Source: Neobacillus dielmonensis (GTDB lineage: Bacteria > Bacillota > Bacilli > Bacillales > Cytobacillaceae). From it: a DNA stretch of 64,000 bases. The first letter of the stretch is position 1. Every line of letters begins with the position of its first letter. Under the pieces are notes generated by a model. The model saw only the letters and a list, made by a program, of their open reading frames with translations. It had not been told where the DNA came from and did not search any database. Both the position numbers and the translations under genes were made by a program. The stretch covers positions 62,001-126,000 of the forward strand of contig NZ_HG942077.1 of assembly GCF_000612665.1 (NCBI RefSeq), given 5' to 3'. This document shows positions 9,308 to 15,674 of the stretch, piece by piece.

Positions 9308-9514
9308 TCATTTCTCAATAATCTCAATAGAAGAAATCCGGGTTGGATTAACCAAGATTTTGCTTTCTCCATCCAAATAAACCAGATTATTGTTCAAGCT
9401 TCTTGAGCCATCTGGCAAATCTGCAAAAAAAGGACGAGTAAAGTCATTAACAGAATAATCGTTCTCGCACATTACATATTCTTTCCCAGAATCCATAACA
9501 ACCTTTATTTTCAA
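9308..9514 (-). CDS. Small conserved-type hypothetical protein
   Basis: A 68-residue soluble protein of unknown function, rich in beta-strand-like segments (KIKVVMDSGKEYVM and ILVNPTRISSIEIIE). The frame extends to a GTG at 9523, but that codon overlaps the AAGGAG ribosome binding site. The TTG at 9514 lies 8 nt behind the site and is the better start. Short proteins of this pattern occur in Bacillaceae, but I cannot name a function. It stands alone, upstream of nothing obvious. Confidence 0.65.
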   Translation of the reverse strand: MKIKVVMDSGKEYVMCENDYSVNDFTRPFFADLPDGSRSLNNNLVYLDGESKILVNPTRISSIEIIEK

Positions 9515-9640
9515 CTTCACCACTCCTTGTCAAAAGTATTTTCACTTTTCAGAATTCGATAGCCGTATCTGTAAATCCTTCTTGAATAGTAATACAATTT
9601 TTCCTATATCTAAATATAATTAGACATTAAAAAGGGAAAA

Positions 9641-9670
9641 AGGGAATACCAAGCTATAATGGTATCCCCT
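9641..9670 (-). terminator. Terminator of the amidase gene
   Basis: AGGGAATACC pairs with GGTATCCCCT (one mismatch). On the - strand it is followed by a T-rich stretch a few bases beyond the amidase stop codon. Confidence 0.8.
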
Positions 9671-9675
9671 TCTTT

Positions 9676-11577
9676 TTATTTTGGTTCAACAACCTCAACA
9701 TCGCTTTTCTTTACAAATCCTACACGATGATTGAAAGTAATTTGGTAGTATTCTTCTTGCCCTTTGACAACTTTGTTGGTCGATGGATCATTGAAATACT
9801 TAGCATGATAATAATCGGATTGAACTGGTCCAGTTGCAACATAACTTTGTCCTTTTGGCAGTTGGTATAATACTTCGGCAACTCCTCTAGCCGAGCTGGC
9901 AATCCCTGTACCATCATAGGCGGCGTTTTCCGGATAAGCTGCCCCGTAAACAGGTATTGAAGTAAGCCCCTCTTTTGGAGTAATCACGATTCCATTTCCT
10001 TGTACCGTGTTCTTATTATTAGGATTGTAGAACCACGCCTTTTTCCCACCAAAGTAAATGGCCGACCAATCACCCTGCTGATCTGCTTTTACATAACTTT
10101 GACCGATTGCTGCTTTATTGCCCCAATCATTGATGTTAATCGTTCCTGGTGCCCCGTTACTCTGAAGGACAGAATCACTGATGAGCGGTGCGCTAAAGTA
10201 AGGTTCTGTACGCAGTTGGATAAAACTAGATGATAATGGTTCAAGGACACTGCCTCCATAGGTATAACTTTCGAGATTAGTATTGTAATTTGGACGAATG
10301 GTGACAATCGAGCTGTTTCCAGCATTACTTGGATTAATTGATTCTCCTAAGACATTAAAGAAATGAGACCAGTTCCAGTAGGCACCTGGATCCCAGTGCA
10401 TGGCTTTCTGTTTTGCCACGGTCAATCCAGGAATTTCGTCATGGCCAAGGATGTGCTGCCGGTCGATTGGAATATTATATTCTGCAGATAAGTATTTTAC
10501 AAGTTTAGCAGTGGAACGATACATTTGCTCGCTGTACCAATCTGCTCCTGTTGCAGCAAAACCTTCATGTTCGATCCCAATTGAGTGCATATTGAAATAC
10601 CAGTTTCCTGCATGCCAAGGTACGTCATTTGGTCGGACCATTTCTGTGACCGCACCTGTTTTTGAAATAATGTAATGGGAACTTACAAACGAATTTCCTA
10701 GGAAGGTATTAATCGCAGACTGTACACTACCTTCTATATCATGGATGACGATATAGCGGATATCTAGTCCATCCTGCGGACGGTTGGCAATATCATAATT
10801 CCCATAATTTGTCTTGCTAGCAGAAAACTGTTTATAGGCAGCCGGTATATAAGTGCATTCCAATCCATTCGGACAATCATTACCCGTGAATTTCGCATTG
10901 CGTAAAGGAATGTTTTTGGCTGTATCTTTATTTGGGACAATATTCTCAGCATTTAGTGTAAGCTTATTTCCGTTACTTGTTGTATTTTCGACCCCAGTTT
11001 GGATGGTCGCGTATACATCGTCGGCAAATTCTGTTGCTGTCTCCTCGATATCGGAACCAGTATATTTTACAACTGCCCCGTACCAATCTGCGGAATTAGA
11101 TGGAAGTTCACCTGTGGTTTGTTTGGCATATTCAGCTAGCAGGGCCGCACCTCCGCGGATATTTTGTTCAGTGTCAGTCTTTAAAAGATTAGAATCGACA
11201 TTTAGAAGCTCCGCAGCCTGTCCAATCATATCTTGTGTCTTCTCCTCGGACGAGGAGGAAGCGCCTGAAACGGTTTGATCCCCTTTTGCGTTTCGACCAT
11301 GGTCACTCTCTACTAAATTCATGACCCCATATCCACCGATTTCACTTTTGCCCTCATGCTGCTGCCAACGAGATTCATTATAAGCAACAGACATAAGAAC
11401 ATTCACCGGCACTCCAAATTCTTTTGCAGCATTTTCAAATACCGCTTGGGATACTTCTGTTTTTGTTACTGTTTCTGCGTAGGCTTTAACATCTCTTTTT
11501 AAAAAATCGCCAGTAGGAACAGTAAATAAAGAAGCTGTTAGTACAGAAGTCAAAACTAATTTCGTTACCTTTCTCAC
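9676..11577 (-). CDS. Secreted N-acetylmuramoyl-L-alanine amidase with lysozyme-like domain
   Basis: A 633-residue exported peptidoglycan hydrolase. A signal peptide covers about residues 1-33. Residues 40-175 resemble a transglycosylase/lysozyme-like fold (VNVLMSVAYNESRWQQHEG, GYGVMNLVES). Residues 240-390 are an Amidase_2 domain with zinc-site features: IRYIVIHDIEG, then HSIGIEHEGF, GHDEIPG and MHWDPG. The C-terminal 230 residues contain SH3-like or repeat modules (QLRTEPYFSAPLISD) that may bind the wall. The two catalytic-type domains suggest cleavage of both glycan and peptide bonds, but glycan activity is an inference. It is monocistronic, with its own terminator. Confidence 0.88.
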   Translation of the reverse strand: MRKVTKLVLTSVLTASLFTVPTGDFLKRDVKAYAETVTKTEVSQAVFENAAKEFGVPVNVLMSVAYNESRWQQHEGKSEIGGYGVMNLVESDHGRNAKGDQTVSGASSSSEEKTQDMIGQAAELLNVDSNLLKTDTEQNIRGGAALLAEYAKQTTGELPSNSADWYGAVVKYTGSDIEETATEFADDVYATIQTGVENTTSNGNKLTLNAENIVPNKDTAKNIPLRNAKFTGNDCPNGLECTYIPAAYKQFSASKTNYGNYDIANRPQDGLDIRYIVIHDIEGSVQSAINTFLGNSFVSSHYIISKTGAVTEMVRPNDVPWHAGNWYFNMHSIGIEHEGFAATGADWYSEQMYRSTAKLVKYLSAEYNIPIDRQHILGHDEIPGLTVAKQKAMHWDPGAYWNWSHFFNVLGESINPSNAGNSSIVTIRPNYNTNLESYTYGGSVLEPLSSSFIQLRTEPYFSAPLISDSVLQSNGAPGTININDWGNKAAIGQSYVKADQQGDWSAIYFGGKKAWFYNPNNKNTVQGNGIVITPKEGLTSIPVYGAAYPENAAYDGTGIASSARGVAEVLYQLPKGQSYVATGPVQSDYYHAKYFNDPSTNKVVKGQEEYYQITFNHRVGFVKKSDVEVVEPK

Positions 11578-11768
11578 ATCAGATCCCCCTTTTACTGAAT
11601 TATTAAAATTTATTATTCTCTCATAAAGGAGGGACTTCCTGCAGGTTGTCTAATAAATGATTCTAAATACATAGGGAAAAATGCAATATTATGAAATATT
11701 AGGAATAATTAACTAATATTTTCCACCGAGTTCAGCATCATGATTAAGAGCCAAAATCATAGAACAAA

Positions 11769-11793
11769 AAGGTCACCCCAAATTGGTTACCTT
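11769..11793 (-). terminator. Terminator of the DUF4865 gene
   Basis: AAGGTCACC pairs with GGTTACCTT (one mismatch) and is followed on the - strand by TTTTTG. It lies about 30 bp past the stop. Confidence 0.65.
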
Positions 11794-11824
11794 CTTATCA
11801 TTCCACTTCCCCCTTTCAATGTGC

Positions 11825-12370
11825 CTATTGAGAAATGTGCAGTATTTGATAGACTGTAAGCTGTTTACCGGTCTGGATCTCTGGTTTTTCATGATAAAAA
11901 CTATAGTGACTATATTCCCACTTGTCTGGATTATAGATAATTAACTCTCCAAAAGATTCCACGTTACTGACGTATTGATTGGCAGTTTGAAACTTGGGAT
12001 CCAGTAATGATTTCCGTTCCGGTAAGGTTCCGGTAATTTCCACTACATATCTACTTTTATCAAAATCTTCGTTTAAGTGAATGGAATATGGAACACCGAT
12101 ATTGATTTGCTGCCATCCAAATGAAGCCAGGATATTATCATAGAATCCTTCAAAGATAAATCGATTCATTCCCTCTGAAGCATTCCAAATATATAACGGG
12201 GCATACGAATTGTATAAATTCCGATTTTTCTCCGCTTCGGTAATTAAATATGCTTTAAACAAAAGCCCTGGAAAACCATCCGTTTTATGTCCATTGTCCC
12301 GAACCCTTTGTCTGATAATGTCCATGTTATAGTCTCTTGGCAGATTAATCTTATACTGCATTCCGATCAT
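11825..12370 (-). CDS. DUF4865 family protein
   Basis: A 181-residue soluble protein of unknown function. It opens with MIGMQYKINLPRDYNMDIIR, and DGFPGLLFKAYLI, YAPLYIWNASEGMNRFIFEGFYDNI follow in the order typical of the DUF4865 family. The family has no established role; its relatives often sit near LysR or thioredoxin-type genes, but no such partner is present here. A GGAGGGAT ribosome binding site precedes the start. It is single, with a terminator behind it. Confidence 0.8.
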   Translation of the reverse strand: MIGMQYKINLPRDYNMDIIRQRVRDNGHKTDGFPGLLFKAYLITEAEKNRNLYNSYAPLYIWNASEGMNRFIFEGFYDNILASFGWQQINIGVPYSIHLNEDFDKSRYVVEITGTLPERKSLLDPKFQTANQYVSNVESFGELIIYNPDKWEYSHYSFYHEKPEIQTGKQLTVYQILHISQ

Positions 12371-12496
12371 ACTTATCCCTCCTTCAAACTATCTCTATAA
12401 CTGATGATAGCTTGGAGCAGGTTATGTGTAAAGTTCCATCATTTTGATTCAATTGCTTGTCATGCCAAGGGGTTTAATAAATTGTCGATATAAAGA

Positions 12497-12524
12497 AAAG
12501 ACATTACATTGCTGCAATGTCTTT
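12497..12524 (-). terminator. Terminator of the Ser-rich small protein gene
   Basis: AAAGACATT pairs perfectly with AATGTCTTT about 25 bp past the stop codon of the gene at 12550. The - strand tail is only moderately T-rich. Confidence 0.7.
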
Positions 12525-12549
12525 GAATTTTCACCTGTGATATAACTCT

Positions 12550-12822
12550 TTAATACTGGTTTTCGTGGTTCGAGCTCGAGCTCGAGCTTGAACTTGATTC
12601 GGGAGACTCATTATGGTGTCTTTCATGTTCGTGTTCTTCTTCTCTTGGTGGCGGTCCCCAAAAAAATCCCCAAGGGTCTCTCCTTGGAAAATGGTCTTCC
12701 ATGTTATTTTCCTCGTGTCTTCCATGATTTATTTTAACGCTTTCAGGGTCAACAATTTCAACATTTTTGGCGTGAATAATTAAATTGTCAACGTGGATCA
12801 CTTTGCCTTTTTTCTCGGACAT
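12550..12822 (-). CDS. Small protein with polyserine tail, unknown function
   Basis: A 90-residue protein beginning MSEKKGKVIHVDNLIIHAKN. The frame extends to 12891, but a strong AGAGGAGGTG site lies directly before the ATG at 12822, which fixes the start. The first 45 residues look folded. A central part is rich in His, Glu and Pro (DPWGFFWGPP), and the end is a run of nine serines encoded by a TCGAGC repeat. The neighbouring YjcZ-type genes and this composition hint at a spore-associated protein, but I do not recognise the family. Confidence 0.7.
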   Translation of the reverse strand: MSEKKGKVIHVDNLIIHAKNVEIVDPESVKINHGRHEENNMEDHFPRRDPWGFFWGPPPREEEHEHERHHNESPESSSSSSSSSNHENQY

Positions 12823-12907
12823 ATTTACACCTCCTCTAAATATCTGCTTTATCCTATTCCTTTGAAACTCTAATGTATAGGCGTATACCAAGGAATTTGC
12901 TAAAAAG

Positions 12908-12931
12908 AAAAAGCCCAGTATCGGGCTTTTT
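12908..12931 (-). terminator. Terminator of the YjcZ-type gene
   Basis: AAAAAGCCC pairs with GGGCTTTTT around a 6-nt loop, giving a T-tail on both strands. It lies about 30 bp beyond the stop of the small gene at 12960. Confidence 0.88.
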
Positions 12932-12959
12932 CAAGAAAACTTATGTTTATTGGGAAATA

Positions 12960-13103
12960 TTAATACCAGCAAACTGCTCCAACGATGATTAAGAGGATAA
13001 ATAATACAACGATTAATGCAAATCCACCACCGTAACCGAATCCACCATAACCAAAACCGCCGCAACCACAGCCGCCGTATCCAAAGCCGCCATAACCAAA
13101 CAT
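12960..13103 (-). CDS. YjcZ-family small sporulation-type protein
   Basis: A 47-residue peptide. The first 27 residues are Gly/Tyr/Phe repeats (GFGYGG type, with two Cys). The last 20 form a hydrophobic helix ([17 protein letters not shown]). This is the YjcZ/YubF-like pattern, which in Bacillus is linked to sporulation and to the inner spore membrane or coat. An AAAGGAGG ribosome binding site precedes the ATG. A frameshifted relative lies immediately upstream on the same strand. Confidence 0.88.
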   Translation of the reverse strand: MFGYGGFGYGGCGCGGFGYGGFGYGGGFALIVVLFILLIIVGAVCWY

Positions 13104-13141
13104 GGTCCATCCTCCTTTCAAACAAGTATCAATTTATTTCT

Positions 13142-13245
13142 TTAATAAAACCATCCGCCAACGAAAGACGCTCCTACGATAATCAGCAGAATAAACAACA
13201 CAACAATCAAAGCAAAGCCTCCACCGTATGCTCCATCTGCCATAT
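13142..13245 (-). pseudogene. Frameshifted YjcZ-family protein
   Basis: The frame opens [15 protein letters not shown] after an excellent AAAGGAGG site. It then leaves the expected frame at a CACACA tract near 13198-13203 and stops after 20 codons. Removing two bases of that repeat restores a 33-residue protein ending VGASFVGGWFY, closely matching the intact neighbour. The change is either a slippage mutation or a sequencing error. Confidence 0.8.
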
Positions 13246-13350
13246 TCGCCCGCCTCCTTTCTGATTGTCATAACAAGATATGTAAAAATAACCTAAAGTG
13301 GATGGGCTATCTCAATGGATCAATAAAAAATTTATTTATTTGTAAAAAAA

Positions 13351-13387
13351 AGTGACTGTTTTTGAAAAAAATCCAAAAACAGTCACT
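13351..13387 (-). terminator. Terminator of the reductase gene
   Basis: A perfect 14-bp stem AGTGACTGTTTTTG / CAAAAACAGTCACT is flanked by A and T runs, so it works on the - strand about 30 bp after the stop. Confidence 0.92.
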
Positions 13388-13414
13388 CTTTTTAAAACAA
13401 TTTATAATTAAAAT

Positions 13415-14584
13415 TTAATACACATCACGTTGATAACGTCCTTGATCTTTCATCGTGTTTAAGTACTGTTCCGCAGCTTCACGGGACATGTTGCCTTCTT
13501 TTTCAATCACATCTATTAGTGTGTTGTGAACATCTTTCGCCATATGTTGCTTATCTCCACAAACATAGAAGTAAGCGCCATTTTCTAGCCATGCAAACAA
13601 TTCTTTACTATTATCAGACATTTTGTGCTGAACATATACCTTTTGCTCAGAATCGCGTGAGAAGGCTGCATCTAATCTAGTCAGCACACCCTCTTTTAGA
13701 TAATTCTCGAGCTCTTCTTGATAAAGAAAATCCGTTGCTGAATGCTGGTCGCCAAAAAATAACCAGGCCCTTCCGGTTGCTTTGGTTACTGCACGTTCTT
13801 CGATATAGGAACGGAATGGGGCAATGCCTGTCCCTGGACCGACCATAATAATATCACTTTCTAATGATTCTGGAAGATGAAAATGTTTATTTGGCTGAAT
13901 AAAAACAGGAAGCGTATCTCCTTCTTGCACACGTTCCGCACATTGAACAGAACATACTCCTTTTCGGTCACGTCCGTTTGCGGTATAACGAACTGCACCA
14001 ATGGTTAAGTGGACTTCATCAGGATGTGCGGTCAAGCTGCTTGCAATAGAATACAATCTTGGCGGCATTTTTCTTAGAAGTGACACAATATCCTGAGCTG
14101 AAGCGTTCCATGGTCCAAAATCACGTAACACATCTAATAAATCCCGACCTTCCATATATTCTTTCAGCTCGTTAACATTTTCATTCAGCACAAGCCTTTG
14201 TAGTTCATTATTAGATGTAAAACCCGTTGCTTGCTGCATGATCTTTTTGGTCAATAGAGTAATCTCGAAATAGGTCAATAACGCTTCTCTTAACGGCAGC
14301 GTATCACCTTGCTTGTTAATGGTCACTGCAGTTTCGGGATCCCACTGCATTTCCTCTAATAAAGTATCCACAAGTTCTGGGTCATTTTCAGGAACAATAC
14401 CTAATGCGTCACCCGGAACATAGGAAAGTCCAGACCCTTTTAAAGATAATTCAATATGCCTTGTTTCCTTACTTGAACCATTATTATTTAAATTACTATT
14501 TTTCAAAACTTTTGCTTGAAATGGATTTGTTCTTGAAAATGTTGCTGAAACCTTTTTATTAGAGTGATCTATCGTAAGTTGCAT
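13415..14584 (-). CDS. CysJ-like NADPH flavoprotein reductase lacking the flavodoxin domain
   Basis: About 389 residues with the FAD- and NADPH-binding half of sulfite reductase flavoprotein/P450 reductase. Visible motifs are an FAD-site RLYSIASS, GVCSVQCAERV for FAD phosphate binding, GPGTGIAPFRS for NADP, and the terminal YQRDVY typical of CysJ. The N-terminal FMN flavodoxin domain of full CysJ (about 600 residues) is absent and no flavodoxin gene lies beside it. Family members usually pass electrons to a hemoprotein (CysI); no partner is visible here. The frame extends to 14605, but the GAGGTG site best suits the ATG at 14584. Confidence 0.85.
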   Translation of the reverse strand: MQLTIDHSNKKVSATFSRTNPFQAKVLKNSNLNNNGSSKETRHIELSLKGSGLSYVPGDALGIVPENDPELVDTLLEEMQWDPETAVTINKQGDTLPLREALLTYFEITLLTKKIMQQATGFTSNNELQRLVLNENVNELKEYMEGRDLLDVLRDFGPWNASAQDIVSLLRKMPPRLYSIASSLTAHPDEVHLTIGAVRYTANGRDRKGVCSVQCAERVQEGDTLPVFIQPNKHFHLPESLESDIIMVGPGTGIAPFRSYIEERAVTKATGRAWLFFGDQHSATDFLYQEELENYLKEGVLTRLDAAFSRDSEQKVYVQHKMSDNSKELFAWLENGAYFYVCGDKQHMAKDVHNTLIDVIEKEGNMSREAAEQYLNTMKDQGRYQRDVY

Positions 14585-14773
14585 CATATTCACCTCAAAC
14601 ATCATCTTGTAAAAAAAATTATCACTTAATTATAATTCATTATTGAACGAGTCACAATAATAGTGTTGTTAAATAATTTTTTATTAAACATACTCATATC
14701 ATTATCCCCTGTATGCATACTTACTTTACCACTGAAATCTTAAGAAAGTATTAACAATTTTATAGATAAAAAA

Positions 14774-14804
14774 AGACGCAACCTTTTATATCTAGGTCAC
14801 GCCT
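14774..14804 (-). terminator. Possible terminator of the cupin gene
   Basis: AGACGCAACCT pairs with AGGTCACGCCT with two mismatches. On the - strand it runs into TTTTTTTT. It lies about 20 bp past the cupin stop. Confidence 0.6.
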
Positions 14805-14824
14805 CTCTCTTATCACTTACTATT

Positions 14825-15151
14825 TTAGAGGAGAAAATCTTCCCGTTGAGGTGTAAAAATGTCCAAAATAACGGAATTTTCTTCTAAAGCTTTTACACCA
14901 TGCAAAGTATTGGAGGGGATGTAGATGCTGTCCCCCTTCTCGACCTTTTGTTTCTTGCCATTCAAATCAAATTCAAAACTTCCCTGAACAATATAACTGA
15001 TTTGTTCATGCGGGTGGGAATGAATGGCACCGACAGCCCCCAATTTAAAAGTAACTTCGGTCATCATCATGCTACCACCACGGCCTAAAAGTTTTCTTTC
15101 TGCACCTTCACCAGCATTTACTGCTTCCGTTTCTTTTCCAAAAACAAACAA
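14825..15151 (-). CDS. Single-domain cupin protein
   Basis: A 108-residue beta-barrel protein. Cupin motif 1 is GAIHSHPHEQISYIVQGSFEF, split between metal-ligand histidines and glutamate, and motif 2 is GDSIYIPSNTLHGVKAL. Family members bind a metal and act as small isomerases, dioxygenases or sugar-binding regulators; relatives beside pectin genes include KdgF-type proteins, which linearize unsaturated uronates. The open frame continues upstream into an HtrA fragment, but an AAAGGTGG site supports a TTG start at 15151 (an ATG at 15178 lacks a site). KdgF-like activity would suit this locus but is only a suggestion. Confidence 0.8.
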   Translation of the reverse strand: MFVFGKETEAVNAGEGAERKLLGRGGSMMMTEVTFKLGAVGAIHSHPHEQISYIVQGSFEFDLNGKKQKVEKGDSIYIPSNTLHGVKALEENSVILDIFTPQREDFLL

Positions 15152-15239
15152 CCCATTTCCCACCTTTCCGAAAATCATAATTACATTGTATCTTAAAAAA
15201 CATTTGGGAGAGGATGGATTCTTTTTATATTTTTTTATA

Positions 15240-15465
15240 CTTTTTTTAGGTATTTTGATAAATAGGTTTGTCCTAATTACTCGGGCAAGCTCTATAGTAA
15301 GAGCCATTTGTTTTCCACCACGGTAAACTTCAAACTCAATTTGGTCTCCGTTATTTACCTTTGTGTATAAATATTTTCTTAAATCGGATGAACTAGCAAT
15401 CACTGTTCCGTTCATGGAAACAATCACATCCCCTTCCTCGAGCCCTCCTTTTGCTGCAGTGAGAC
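15240..15465 (-). pseudogene. C-terminal remnant of an HtrA-type protease (PDZ domain)
   Basis: Read in the cupin frame but upstream of it, the translation gives AAKGGLEEGDVIVSMNGT, then DLRKYLYTKVNNGDQIEF and the strand ALTIEL. This is the end of a PDZ domain as found in HtrA/DegP proteases. No trypsin-like domain precedes it, and the frame is closed further upstream. It is a 5'-truncated gene relic, fused in frame to the cupin by chance or by deletion. Confidence 0.75.
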
Positions 15466-15572
15466 AAAAGGACTAAGAAGATAGTCTCGAAATGGGTAAT
15501 TTGGAAAATAAATCCTCTGTTTTTTAGAAAAAGATGACGGTTTATTAAATTTTTCAGGCTGGACGTTTCAAC

Positions 15573-15578
15573 TATAAT
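15573..15578 (+). promoter_or_regulatory. Possible -10 of the RG endolyase gene
   Basis: A consensus TATAAT lies 97 bp upstream of the TTG start, but no clear -35 sits 17 bp before it. An activator may be needed. Confidence 0.45.
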
Positions 15579-15617
15579 AGACTAGTAATTTCAAACGGGG
15601 GTGTTCTCACCACCTTT

Positions 15618-15631
15618 TGTAAGCGCATTCA
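15618..15631 (+). promoter_or_regulatory. CcpA cre site upstream of the RG endolyase
   Basis: TGTAAGCGCATTCA with its flanking T matches WTGNAANCGNWNNCW completely. It lies about 35 bp downstream of the likely transcription start, a typical roadblock position. Confidence 0.8.
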
Positions 15632-15674
15632 ATTAATATTTTTCGCGGAACAATTTATAGAGGAGGGTAACATT

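Noticed and set aside
10853-11278. A 141-codon + strand frame
   Set aside because: It lies wholly opposite the amidase gene and has no ribosome site or recognizable domain.
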